A DNA stretch of 64,000 bases from positions 992,001-1,056,000 of the forward strand of contig NFUV01000001.1 of the NCBI GenBank assembly GCA_002127295.1. Reading direction: 5' to 3'. This stretch comes from Chitinophagaceae bacterium IBVUCB2 (GTDB lineage Bacteria > Bacteroidota > Bacteroidia > Chitinophagales > Chitinophagaceae). Made by a program: the position numbers and the translations under genes. The notes under the pieces are model-generated. The model saw only the letters and a program-made list of their open reading frames with translations, had not been told where the DNA came from and made no database searches. Each line of letters starts with the position of its first letter. Positions within the stretch are counted from its first letter, which is position 1. Shown here in pieces: positions 16,806 through 25,670 of this stretch.

Positions 16806-17735
16806 TTGGCCCTTTTGCAGAAAAATACTGACTTTGTCAAACTAACAACAGCTTCGCTGGGGTTCGACTATTGCGGCATATCAAAAGCCATGCAATTAGA
16901 TGAAGATGCTGCGAGGCTAGAGAAATGGTTAAACCAGGGAATGCATGGGACTATGCAATACATGGAAAATCATTTTGACCTGCGGATTGACCCCACTAAA
17001 TTGGTACCAGGAGCTAAATCAGTAATTACCTTATTAAAGAACTATTATCCGGACCAGCAACAAAGTGATGATGCTCCGGGCATTTCTAAATATGCTTTTG
17101 GAAAAGATTATCATGATGTGATCAGAGAAAAATTAAAAGAGTTAATTCAATCCATAAAAGAAAATATTGGTGAAGTACATGGACGGGGCTTTGTAGATAG
17201 TGCGCCGGTACTTGAAAGAAGCTGGGCCCTGCGCAGTGGACTTGGTTGGATAGGGAAAAATGGAAACTTAATTAATAAAAAAAGTGGCTCATTTTATTTC
17301 ATTGCAACACTTATTACAGATTTAGAGTTGCTGTATGATGATCCCTTTGTAAAAGATTACTGCGGCACTTGTACCAAATGCATTGATGCCTGTCCTACAG
17401 GTGCGATACTGCCGGGTAAAGTAGTAGATGGAAGTAAATGCATTTCTTATTTTACAATTGAACTTAAAGAAATGCTGATACCCGGTGAAATGAAAGGTAA
17501 GTTTGACAATTGGATGTTTGGTTGTGATACCTGCCAGGATGTATGCCCCTGGAACCGTTTCAGTAATCCACATAATGAAGTAAATTTTTCTCCCATTCCT
17601 GAAGTATTAAATCTTTCTACACATGAGTGGGAAATGATGACAGAAGAAAGTTTCAAAAAGCTTTTTAAAGACTCGCCGCTTAGCCGCAGCAAGTTCAAAG
17701 GCATTCAAAGAAATTTGAAGTTTCTACAAGAATAG
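16806..17735 (+). CDS. queG: Epoxyqueuosine reductase QueG
   Basis: 309 residues. It reduces epoxyqueuosine to queuosine in tRNA anticodons with a cobalamin and two [4Fe-4S] clusters. The family aspartate D131 lies in [10 protein letters not shown]. Cluster ligands are C186, C189, C192 and C196 ([15 protein letters not shown]) plus C240, C243 and C247 ([11 protein letters not shown]). No ATG is available upstream of the conserved [11 protein letters not shown] motif. The frame is open only back to a TAA at 16785, so TTG at 16806 (or TTG at 16815) is the start. It is monocistronic, convergent with the next gene 3 bp away. Confidence 0.95.
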   Translation: MALLQKNTDFVKLTTASLGFDYCGISKAMQLDEDAARLEKWLNQGMHGTMQYMENHFDLRIDPTKLVPGAKSVITLLKNYYPDQQQSDDAPGISKYAFGKDYHDVIREKLKELIQSIKENIGEVHGRGFVDSAPVLERSWALRSGLGWIGKNGNLINKKSGSFYFIATLITDLELLYDDPFVKDYCGTCTKCIDACPTGAILPGKVVDGSKCISYFTIELKEMLIPGEMKGKFDNWMFGCDTCQDVCPWNRFSNPHNEVNFSPIPEVLNLSTHEWEMMTEESFKKLFKDSPLSRSKFKGIQRNLKFLQE

Positions 17736-17738
17736 GGA

Positions 17739-18566
17739 TCAAAAGTAATTTTGCTTTTGTATGTATTGTATTTGCTTTGCAAAGGCTTGCCAGATTTTTT
17801 TGGCATCGGGATATTTATAATACTTGCTAAACAAAGCCTGTGTAGCGGTAAGGTTTCTTCCGAATGAGTAATAAAATACAGCCAAATTCATGGCAAATTC
17901 TTTTCGTAATCCATTATCCTGTTCAATCTCTTCTTCTAAAACTTCGTAAGGCATTTCGCCCAATTTGCCGAGGTTATCGTTTATTATACTTCTTAACTCC
18001 TGATTACCTGGGATAACAACCATTTTACCTTTAAAGTACTTTAGCGCAATACTTCTAATTTCAATAGGACCCGCATCACTGGTGTCGCTATAACCGCAAG
18101 CATAACAAGTAAAAAAATAACCAAAATGCTCGCCAAAGCTGTAAATAAATTCATTGCTTCTTGTAATAAGTGTTTGCCCGGCAAAAAGCTTTGCTACCTG
18201 TTGATATTTATTAGCAGTAATATTTTTAAAAATATAAATTTCGTCGCAGCAATGGGCACCTCCGGTAAAATTTGAAATGAGCAACTCCTTCTTACCATCA
18301 TTATCCAAATCTGCAAGCACATGGTCAGAGTGTTCCATATCTGCTGTTGCCAAAAAAGTACCCATCTTAATAGATCTTTTATTCTTCAGCAGCAACACCA
18401 CCTTTTCTGTGGCCTTTATTTTTTCGCCTTGCTGAAAGAAATCAATTGTGGGGTCGGTTGGTGCTTCGCTGTCTTTGAGAAAGAATCCTGATGTATCAAC
18501 CACTTGTGCACTGGCAGAAAAAAAAATGAGAAAAAAAACAGATAGAGATAGACTCCTAGCCATCAT
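17739..18566 (-). CDS. Exported protein of unknown function with Asp-rich loop
   Basis: 275 residues with a signal peptide (cleavage after ASAQ, about 21; the first or second Met may be the start). The segment HVLADLDNDGKKELLISNF has the D-x-D-x-D-G loop seen in FG-GAP/VCBS and EF-hand-like calcium sites, once only. Cysteines come in a CC pair (GAHCCDEI) and a CYAC motif, which could form disulfides. The C-terminal part is helical. It lies downstream of anmK on the same strand with a 64-bp gap, so co-transcription is possible. I do not recognise the family. Confidence 0.8.
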   Translation of the reverse strand: MMARSLSLSVFFLIFFSASAQVVDTSGFFLKDSEAPTDPTIDFFQQGEKIKATEKVVLLLKNKRSIKMGTFLATADMEHSDHVLADLDNDGKKELLISNFTGGAHCCDEIYIFKNITANKYQQVAKLFAGQTLITRSNEFIYSFGEHFGYFFTCYACGYSDTSDAGPIEIRSIALKYFKGKMVVIPGNQELRSIINDNLGKLGEMPYEVLEEEIEQDNGLRKEFAMNLAVFYYSFGRNLTATQALFSKYYKYPDAKKIWQAFAKQIQYIQKQNYF

Positions 18567-18630
18567 ACTTTTATTTGTAGTATAAAAGTAAACTATCTCT
18601 CAGCAAATTATCATGATAAAAAAAAATCAC

Positions 18631-19833
18631 TTAGTCAGGAAAACTAATCTTTCCCATCGTAACGGCAGGAATTGAAGTTCCGTTTTTCCCTAAACTTGCT
18701 TTTCCACCACAAATACACTCATTAGCTAATATGGCAAATAATACAGCTTCTTTTGAATCAGGATTTACACCTAATGAATTCGTATTTTTAATCTCCACAC
18801 CGGGTAACTCATTTTGAATATGCTGCATCATTAGAGTGTTGTGCATACCGCCGCCACTTGCATATAATGTAAAATCAGTAAGTCCAACCGATGCTTTTTT
18901 AATTGCCTCAACAATAGTAAGTGCAGAAAATCTATTTAGTGTAGCGATAGTATCTGGAACAGACAAATCAGTAAGTTCCGCTTTTTGCATGGCTTCATTC
19001 AAGTACACTAAATTAAATAATTCGGGACCTGTTGTTTTGGGAAATGTTTGGCTAAAAAAAGAATGGTTCATCAGCTCTTTTAGCAAAGATTCATTAATGG
19101 TTCCCTGCCTCGCTATTGCTCCATCCTGATCAAAATATTTTCCGGAAAAATGTTTTTGAATGAATGTATCCATCATTGTATTGCAAGGACCTGTATCTGT
19201 ACTAAATACTTTTGTGGAATCCAAATCACCACTTAAAAAAGTAAAATTTCCGATACCCCCCATATTCAGCATGATCCTGTTTTCTCCTTTCTTGCTAAAT
19301 ATCAGGTAATCGCCATAAACAGCCAACGGCGCTCCTTCTCCTCCTGCAGCAATATGTTTTTGACGGAAGTCGCTAATGGTTATGATCCCTGTAGCAACAG
19401 CCATATGGTCGCCATCGCCAATTTGTAATGTAGCATTACCAAACCCTGGTTGCTTATGCAATGCCACTGGTGAATGATAAATAGTTTGTCCATGACTTGC
19501 TATAATATCAATATCTTCTTTACTAATTTTCCAATCTTGCAAACATTGATTGATAATAGCTGACTGGTGTAATGCTATCCATGGATTAAGAAGGCATAAT
19601 TTTTCAAGATCAACTTGTTTGATTGAGAAAACAGATTTGACATATTCTTTAAATTGTTGATCGTAAGGAACAGTAATAAAATGTTCTACTGTTAAGTTGG
19701 TTTCCATTCCACTTCCACTAAATCCACAAACTGCAATATCTAATCCATCAACAGAAGTACCACTCATTAAACCAATAATGCGGCGATATTTTTTATTAGC
19801 AATTGTATGAAGTTTATGAATATGAGGATGCAT
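18631..19833 (-). CDS. anmK: Anhydro-N-acetylmuramic acid kinase
   Basis: 400 residues. The protein opens, after a short leader, with GLMSGTSVDGLDIA (21-34), the phosphate-binding motif of AnmK. SDFRQKHIAAGGEGAPL carries the catalytic Asp, and LNMGGIGNFTFL and DTGPCNTMMD are other family blocks. It hydrolyses and phosphorylates 1,6-anhydro-MurNAc to MurNAc-6-phosphate in peptidoglycan recycling. No MurQ etherase or AmpG permease is nearby, so the rest of the route must be elsewhere. The N-terminus is about 18 residues longer than usual (His-rich MHPHIHKLH), and an internal start is possible. A terminator separates it from susD upstream. Confidence 0.96.
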   Translation of the reverse strand: MHPHIHKLHTIANKKYRRIIGLMSGTSVDGLDIAVCGFSGSGMETNLTVEHFITVPYDQQFKEYVKSVFSIKQVDLEKLCLLNPWIALHQSAIINQCLQDWKISKEDIDIIASHGQTIYHSPVALHKQPGFGNATLQIGDGDHMAVATGIITISDFRQKHIAAGGEGAPLAVYGDYLIFSKKGENRIMLNMGGIGNFTFLSGDLDSTKVFSTDTGPCNTMMDTFIQKHFSGKYFDQDGAIARQGTINESLLKELMNHSFFSQTFPKTTGPELFNLVYLNEAMQKAELTDLSVPDTIATLNRFSALTIVEAIKKASVGLTDFTLYASGGGMHNTLMMQHIQNELPGVEIKNTNSLGVNPDSKEAVLFAILANECICGGKASLGKNGTSIPAVTMGKISFPD

Positions 19834-19851
19834 AGAATAAAAATATAAAAT

Positions 19852-19879
19852 AAAAGGCTATTCTTTCAAATAGCCTTTT
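19852..19879 (-). terminator. Terminator of the susCD operon
   Basis: A perfect 11-bp stem, AAAAGGCTATT (19852-19862) and AATAGCCTTTT (19869-19879), with a 6-nt loop. Read on the minus strand it ends in a T-run just after susD. Confidence 0.88.
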
Positions 19880-19899
19880 GTATAAAAAATTATATAAAA

Positions 19900-21207
19900 T
19901 TAAAATGGAGGATCAGCTGGAGTGTTAGGATTATTATCTCTTTCTCTTAAAGGATAAGGCATTAAATTTCTTCTCTTCTCTGCATCCGGTCTTCCAAACC
20001 TTCTCATATCCTCTAATTTTAAGCCCGACATATACAATTCAATACTTCTATGCTTGTATATTGAATCGAGCAATTGAGGTGCAGTAAAAACTCCGACTGC
20101 GGGTGGCAATCCGGCACCTACACCAAAGGGATCATTTGCAGGTTGTTTTGTTCTTACATTTTCTAATTGTACAAGACCATTTATTAAATCAGGTACATTG
20201 GCTCTTACATAACTCTCAGCTTTTATCAGCATGATTTCCCCTGGCAAATAAACTGGAAATGCTGTAGCTGCCGCATTGCCAAAACCATTGATTCGGAATC
20301 GGGGTAAAATAGTAGGATTAATTACCGTAAAGAATTGAATCCTTTTATCTGCAAAATCAGGTTGAAGATTAGGTAGTAATCCAAGTGTAGAATCTTTTAC
20401 CTGCACCACATTATTAGTTGAAGTAGACACTTCAAAAATAGGGTTGAGTGAAAGCGCATCGAAATTAAAGGTTGATTTTTTCGAAAGGTCAACCAGGTTC
20501 GCTGAAGCAAGTGCCTGGGCATACAACCCAGCAAATAGAGAATATCTTGCTTTAAGTGCATGTAGTGTATTTATAATATCAATTCCTGCGGGTATACTTG
20601 AAATGAATGAAGCGCTGATACTATTTGCTGCAATTGCGGCTAATGCATCATCTATAACTGTTATTGCCTTTTTAAATCCGTCCACTCTGTCAATAAAATT
20701 GACATTTGTACCTATCCCTGCTGGTATTTTAGACCAGAATTGAGACATATTACCTAATGACAATGCCTTAAAAATGCTTGCATAAGCTATTAAACCACTT
20801 GCATAATTTTTATCGCTAAGATTTGCAGCATTACTAATTACCAGGTCTGCATCATAAATAACCTTATTACAAGTCGTCCAGAAAGTAGTCAGCATGCTAT
20901 GATTTCCATCCACAGCATTACCACCACTTGCCAATTGAACTTCTGCTGTGTTCCCTGTATTAACTACGATTAGCTCATTGGTGGTTAGGCCATTAATAGT
21001 TACAAGATTATACAATGTACTAGCTCTTCCAAGTGTATATACCCGTTGTAAACCAACAGCTGCTCCGGTTAAACCTTTGGGAGAAGAAAATACCTGTTCC
21101 TGTGTAGCTCTGTTCGGATCTGTAAAATCCTTTTTACAGCCCATTGGCAGCATAGCTGTACTTACCAGAACAGCCCATACTAATTTTTTGATTATACTGT
21201 ATTTCAT
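19900..21207 (-). CDS. SusD/RagB-family outer-membrane lipoprotein
   Basis: 435 residues. The lipobox PMGC with Cys24 is followed by the typical KKDFTDPN start. Helical TPR-like segments lie around 110-240. The family C-terminal block KHRSIELYMSGLKLEDMRRF is present at about 385-405, where the ligand-binding protein packs on SusC. It acts as the surface lid that captures a ligand for the SusC channel. It starts 20 bp after susC, so the two form one operon. No glycoside hydrolase, sulfatase or SusE/F-like gene is nearby, so this is not an obvious polysaccharide locus; a peptide or other nutrient is equally likely. Confidence 0.94.
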   Translation of the reverse strand: MKYSIIKKLVWAVLVSTAMLPMGCKKDFTDPNRATQEQVFSSPKGLTGAAVGLQRVYTLGRASTLYNLVTINGLTTNELIVVNTGNTAEVQLASGGNAVDGNHSMLTTFWTTCNKVIYDADLVISNAANLSDKNYASGLIAYASIFKALSLGNMSQFWSKIPAGIGTNVNFIDRVDGFKKAITVIDDALAAIAANSISASFISSIPAGIDIINTLHALKARYSLFAGLYAQALASANLVDLSKKSTFNFDALSLNPIFEVSTSTNNVVQVKDSTLGLLPNLQPDFADKRIQFFTVINPTILPRFRINGFGNAAATAFPVYLPGEIMLIKAESYVRANVPDLINGLVQLENVRTKQPANDPFGVGAGLPPAVGVFTAPQLLDSIYKHRSIELYMSGLKLEDMRRFGRPDAEKRRNLMPYPLRERDNNPNTPADPPF

Positions 21208-21227
21208 AATTTTTTTTTTAGATTGGA

Positions 21228-24200
21228 TTAAAATTTTGCTGAAAGTCCAACACTGAATGTTTTTGGAATCGGAACTGAACCAAAATCAATTCCCCGTAGA
21301 ATTGTACTTTGTCCCCCTGCATTAACTTCCGGATCGTATCCTTTGTAATTATCCCAACTAATAAGATTTCTACCACTAACACTTAAGGTAATGTCCTTAA
21401 TCTTTTTGAAATCCCCGAATGCATAGCTTAAAGAAACTTCTCTTAGTTTCACAAAAGATCCATCGTCAATACGCCATTCTTCAATAGCAGCATAAAAGCT
21501 ATTGATATAACCTCTTGGATATACACCGGTTTGCTCTTTCTCAGCTTCTTTACCGTTACCTACACCCTGGCGGGTTCTCCAATCTGCATTAAATACATCA
21601 ACACCCTGTACGGCATCTAACTGAAATCTTAAGCTGGCTTTTTTATAGGTAAGCTCATTAACTAAACTTGCCGTATAATCCGGGTTGGGATCTCCAATTA
21701 TTTTACGAAGCAATGGGAACGACCCAATTGGCAAACCAGCACCATCTCTTTGTGGTGTAAATACTAAAGCACTGTTTTGAATACCTCTTTCTCCCTGTGG
21801 AAACCCTGATCCATTTTTCACCAAACCTCCGTTTGCATCTAACGCAAAGAAAGCGCCGTAGAAAATACCTATTGGTTGTCCTTCGATGATGGCAACAGGT
21901 GTTCCGCTATTGGTGCTCAACAAAGTAAGTGCCTGACCAATTCTAACTGCTTTATTTCTATTATGATTATATATTCCGGTTATTGTCCAGTTTAAATTCT
22001 TTCCCTGAATTGGCTTTCCAGTTAGTACAATTTCAAAACCTTTATTCTCCAGGCTTCCAAAATTATCTAACAAACTACTAAAACCAGTTGTTGGTGCTAT
22101 AAATCTATTAATTAGCAAGTCATCAACTTTCTTAGTATATATATTGGTTTGTAAATTTAGACGACCGTTAAAAAACCCGAGATCAATACCAAACTCCAAT
22201 TCTTTTTGCCGCTCAGGCTTTACATTAGTGTTTGCTAATGTACTGCTAGAGGTAAGTGAAGTTCTGCTTACGAATGAATTACTACTGTAAGAATTAAATC
22301 TTGAATAAGCCCCTATACCTGTAAGGTTACCACTTTCACCATACGCCACACGTAGTTTAGCAAAATTCCAAACCTTACTGATGCTGGAATTTTTCCAGAA
22401 CTCATGTTCGCTGATAACATAGCTTCCGCTGGCTTTAAAATATTTTTGGTTACGTTGTTCTTTTCCGAATACGGAAGAACCATCAACCCGAATAGCACCT
22501 GTTACATATAATAAGCTTTTATACCCAAAATTTTGCTGTGCATAATATCCTGAAATAGATATTTCACCTCTATCGTCAACCCCGGGTAATAAAGTACTGG
22601 CCCCATTTACTGTTTGTACAAAAGGAGCCATCCCTCTTCCCTGGAGTAATGAATAACTGCTTTTTTCATATTGAACTGAATATCCAACCTGAGTAGTGGA
22701 CGAAATATCTGTAGTTAACTTAGTCTGGTAAGTGGCGTTTGCTTCGTTATTAATTTGGAAAAAATTATAATTTCCAGCACTGGCATAACCGTTCCTTGTA
22801 GGATCCAGCGCCGGTCCGCCGCCAAAGAAGCCATCGCTAACATTGTAAGCAAAAGGAGGAATAAATGTTTCTCCCTTCTGAGAATATTGATCTATACCAA
22901 GTGTATAGTCCAGTGTCAAACCCTTTACTGGTCTAAATTTTATTCCGGCATTTGCCAATATTCTATTTGTCTCCTGCCTTTGCTTAATATCTTCAATTAC
23001 CGAAACAGGATTAACTCTACCTCTTTCACCCACCGCTTGTAAATTACCCAAGGCATCTCTTACAAATAAGTTGTGAAAATTTGCGATAATATTAATTGAA
23101 TTCATCGGCGAAAAAAATGAATTACCATCGGGCTTTTCATTTCCTGCACTATTAATAAAGTTCAAACCAATATTAAAATTCACTTTTTCTCCCAAGCCCT
23201 GATCCAGGTTAACCCGGAAACTGTACCTTCTGAAATCAGTGTTTTTAATAATCCCTTCATTTTTATAATAAGAGGCTGAAGTATAATATTTGGTTTTGTC
23301 TTTTCCACCTGCTACGGATATATTATTATCAGTTCCAATGGCATTGCGAAAAATATAATCGTTATAATCATATCTTGTTACGGCAGTAGTATTAGTTAAT
23401 GCCGGTGTAAGAATATCCTGTGTTTGTGCACCTACACCATCAGTGGGCCCTCCAAATTTTGTAGGAGATTGGTTCACTTCAACACTTTTCCTTAAAGAAC
23501 TTGATAGAACACTGGTGGAGAAAGTTACAATGGGAGCACCAAGCGATCCTCGTTTAGTGAAAATTTGTACTACCCCTGCATTTGCTCTTGACCCATATAT
23601 AGCAGCTGCTGCTGCACCATTTAATACTTCTATTCTTTCTATATCTGCTGGATTAATATCAGCCAACCTATTTTGACCAATCGTTCCTATGAATGATCCT
23701 CCATCATAGTTTGCACTGGTATTGGTAACCCTGGTAGTTGCATTATTTACGATTACCCCATCTACAATATATAAGGGCTCTGAAGAACTGTTTACCGAAC
23801 TGATACCTCTGAGTCGTACAGATATACCACCTCCCGGATCTCCGCTATTCTGAATAATCTGTGCCCCAGCCGTTTTTCCTTGTAAAGCAGCTAATACATT
23901 TCCTGTAGCTCCTTTTGTAAGTTGATCAGCCTTAACAGTACTTATATAACTACCCAGTTGTTTTCTGGTGGTACCGGCAGATACACCAGTAACTACAACT
24001 TCATCCATCTTCATAACATCGTCCGCTAATTGAACACTAGCTGTATAAGATGTTTCGTTTGTTACTCTTACTTCTTTGGTTAAAGATGAAAATCCCACTC
24101 CGGAAAATTCCAATGTGTAAGTTCCGGGTTTGAGATTCGCAGTTAAATCATAATTGCCATTTGCATCGGTCATAGTACCGATAGTAGTTGTGCGTACTAT

Positions 24201-24353
24201 TACAGATACGGAGGGAATACCATTCCCATCTGCTCCTGTTACTTTACCACTAATTTTAATTTGTGCAGATACAGCAAGGGCAACAAGCTGTATGAAAAGA
24301 ACAAGGGAAATGTTTTTCCATCTCCATTGCCTAAAGGATTTTAGTTGATTCAT
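21228..24353 (-). CDS. SusC/RagA-family TonB-dependent receptor
   Basis: 1041 residues. A signal peptide lies in 1-31. A carboxypeptidase-regulatory-like beta domain follows at about 33-112 (KISGKVTGADGNGIPSVSV). The TonB-box region is KMDEVVVTG (about 134-142). The plug then carries SusC-type motifs GGGISVRLRGISS and PLYIVDGV. The 22-stranded barrel ends in VGLSAKF. It imports a substrate across the outer membrane with TonB energy, together with SusD encoded downstream. A regulatory motif array and a TAAATTTG promoter lie upstream. There is no N-terminal STN domain, so anti-sigma signalling through this receptor is unlikely. Confidence 0.97.
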   Translation of the reverse strand: MNQLKSFRQWRWKNISLVLFIQLVALAVSAQIKISGKVTGADGNGIPSVSVIVRTTTIGTMTDANGNYDLTANLKPGTYTLEFSGVGFSSLTKEVRVTNETSYTASVQLADDVMKMDEVVVTGVSAGTTRKQLGSYISTVKADQLTKGATGNVLAALQGKTAGAQIIQNSGDPGGGISVRLRGISSVNSSSEPLYIVDGVIVNNATTRVTNTSANYDGGSFIGTIGQNRLADINPADIERIEVLNGAAAAAIYGSRANAGVVQIFTKRGSLGAPIVTFSTSVLSSSLRKSVEVNQSPTKFGGPTDGVGAQTQDILTPALTNTTAVTRYDYNDYIFRNAIGTDNNISVAGGKDKTKYYTSASYYKNEGIIKNTDFRRYSFRVNLDQGLGEKVNFNIGLNFINSAGNEKPDGNSFFSPMNSINIIANFHNLFVRDALGNLQAVGERGRVNPVSVIEDIKQRQETNRILANAGIKFRPVKGLTLDYTLGIDQYSQKGETFIPPFAYNVSDGFFGGGPALDPTRNGYASAGNYNFFQINNEANATYQTKLTTDISSTTQVGYSVQYEKSSYSLLQGRGMAPFVQTVNGASTLLPGVDDRGEISISGYYAQQNFGYKSLLYVTGAIRVDGSSVFGKEQRNQKYFKASGSYVISEHEFWKNSSISKVWNFAKLRVAYGESGNLTGIGAYSRFNSYSSNSFVSRTSLTSSSTLANTNVKPERQKELEFGIDLGFFNGRLNLQTNIYTKKVDDLLINRFIAPTTGFSSLLDNFGSLENKGFEIVLTGKPIQGKNLNWTITGIYNHNRNKAVRIGQALTLLSTNSGTPVAIIEGQPIGIFYGAFFALDANGGLVKNGSGFPQGERGIQNSALVFTPQRDGAGLPIGSFPLLRKIIGDPNPDYTASLVNELTYKKASLRFQLDAVQGVDVFNADWRTRQGVGNGKEAEKEQTGVYPRGYINSFYAAIEEWRIDDGSFVKLREVSLSYAFGDFKKIKDITLSVSGRNLISWDNYKGYDPEVNAGGQSTILRGIDFGSVPIPKTFSVGLSAKF

Positions 24354-24416
24354 TGCAAGCAGTTTAAGTTCTAATTAATAATGGATTTTTATAGCAAACA
24401 CTCCTAAAGTGTATTT

Positions 24417-24424
24417 CAAATTTA
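24417..24424 (-). promoter_or_regulatory. Candidate -7 element for susC (TAAATTTG)
   Basis: The minus strand reads TAAATTTG, an exact TAnnTTTG, giving a start near 24411 and a leader of about 57 nt. No good -33 box is seen, which fits a promoter that needs an activator. Confidence 0.5.
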
Positions 24425-24456
24425 TTTAAGTTAGACAACATAACAGTAAAAATGTT

Positions 24457-24508
24457 GCACTAACTCGCAAAATAAAGCACTAACCTGATATTCTTGTTGC
24501 ACAAACCC
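24457..24508. promoter_or_regulatory. Three GCACnAAC motifs upstream of susC, possible operator
   Basis: GCACTAACTCG begins at 24457, GCACTAACCTG at 24477 and GCACAAACCCG at 24499. The first and last are extended to GTTGCAC. Start-to-start spacings are 20 and 22 bp, about two helical turns. They lie about 30-90 bp upstream of the proposed susC promoter, a typical activator position. Confidence 0.4.
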
Positions 24509-24526
24509 GCATGTAAAGTTTTAAAA

Positions 24527-24545
24527 AAGCCGCAATTTGCGGCTT
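24527..24545 (-). terminator. Terminator of the DUF2911 gene
   Basis: Stem AAGCCGC (24527-24533) and GCGGCTT (24539-24545) with a 5-nt loop. On the minus strand it is followed by TTTT. Confidence 0.8.
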
Positions 24546-24562
24546 AAAATTTTCTGATCTAG

Positions 24563-25057
24563 TTAATACTTTAACGGTACTGTTACCTGCGTTTTATCCC
24601 ACTCAATAATCATGGCATTCTCACCAGCAAAACGGATGGTTAATTGCTCAACTACCTTATCAAGTTTTTTAGTGGGTACATTTATTTTAGCAACATCATC
24701 CCCTTTTGTTTTCTCATAACTATATGCACCCCATTGACCGAGTTTAGAGTTAATGATTATTGTCCATTCATTTTCATTAGGAATAGCAAATAAAGTATAA
24801 GTACCGGCCTTCACTTCTTTATCACCAACCTTTACATCTTTCTTAAATGTAATAGTAGTCGCTTCATCTGCACCTACCCGCCATACACGGCCATACTTCT
24901 CTAGTTCGCCAAATATGTTACGGTCATTTTTATATGGACGTCCATAAGTTACGGTGGTGTTTGCTGTACTCACGGTATCATGTGGACTCTTACGGGCATT
25001 CTGCCCAAAACTTGTTACAGCGATTAAAACAGTCAGCAGAAATAATAATTTTTTCAT
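24563..25057 (-). CDS. DUF2911-family exported protein
   Basis: 164 residues with a signal peptide (cleavage after FGQ, about 19). The mature protein carries the full DUF2911 pattern: SPHDTVSTANTTVTYGRPY, then YGRVWRVGADEATTITF, then GTYTLFAIPNENEWTII. This beta-rich domain of unknown function is widespread in Bacteroidota, sometimes as a stand-alone periplasmic protein and sometimes fused to TPRs. This one is the short form. The biochemical role is not established. It has its own terminator and lies 124 bp after the SRPBCC gene. Confidence 0.93.
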   Translation of the reverse strand: MKKLLFLLTVLIAVTSFGQNARKSPHDTVSTANTTVTYGRPYKNDRNIFGELEKYGRVWRVGADEATTITFKKDVKVGDKEVKAGTYTLFAIPNENEWTIIINSKLGQWGAYSYEKTKGDDVAKINVPTKKLDKVVEQLTIRFAGENAMIIEWDKTQVTVPLKY

Positions 25058-25181
25058 ATTTATATTTTTAAAATTTATTGCAAGGATTGTTCATTAGCAA
25101 TAATCATTCCTGTTTGTTGTAGAAACAATTGATCCGGGAGTAAAGTTAAGACTGCCCGCTAAAATTGTATTACCGCTGAAC

Positions 25182-25616
25182 CTATTTTTCAAGCAGTTTT
25201 TTCAAATTATCCAACCCCTTCTCCATAACAGGACCATATCTTTTTTCTAATAAAAGGCTGGAAAATTTTTCCCAGGGATACCAACGCAGATGAAAATCCA
25301 TATACCATTGCACTGTTAATGTTCCGGGGATGCCTGCATCATACAAATTCCAACCGGATTCTGCCCTTTTCTGTTTGGCTATAACCGTACTGTCTGTTAT
25401 GGAAGTTATTTCTGAGATCTGTTGTATGGAATCTGCGCCGGGATACCAATTTTTCCAATTTGTAGTACTGCTTAGCTGGTTCAGTAAAGAATCTCTGTGA
25501 ACACTAATATCAATTGCTTTAGAAATACGAACATGTGAAGGTATCATTAATGAAAAAGCAGTAATCAACAATGCAAATACAACAGCACTTATCAATCCAA
25601 GTTTAATAATTCGCAT
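25182..25616 (-). CDS. SRPBCC (START-like) family protein, membrane-anchored
   Basis: 144 residues. An N-terminal hydrophobic segment (6-25) is an uncleaved anchor or signal. The pattern VRISKAIDISVHRDSLLNQL, then NWKNWYPG, and the C-terminal amphipathic helix GLDNLKKLLEK are typical of polyketide-cyclase/SRPBCC proteins that hold hydrophobic ligands. It is shorter than usual: about 25 residues of the middle strands seem missing, since the frame runs straight from IPGTLTVQWYMDFH to the final helix. Ligand is unknown. Confidence 0.8.
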   Translation of the reverse strand: MRIIKLGLISAVVFALLITAFSLMIPSHVRISKAIDISVHRDSLLNQLSSTTNWKNWYPGADSIQQISEITSITDSTVIAKQKRAESGWNLYDAGIPGTLTVQWYMDFHLRWYPWEKFSSLLLEKRYGPVMEKGLDNLKKLLEK

Positions 25617-25670
25617 ACTAAGTCACTTTTTAAAAATTTCTTAGGCACATTTCACTCTATATTTCAACCT

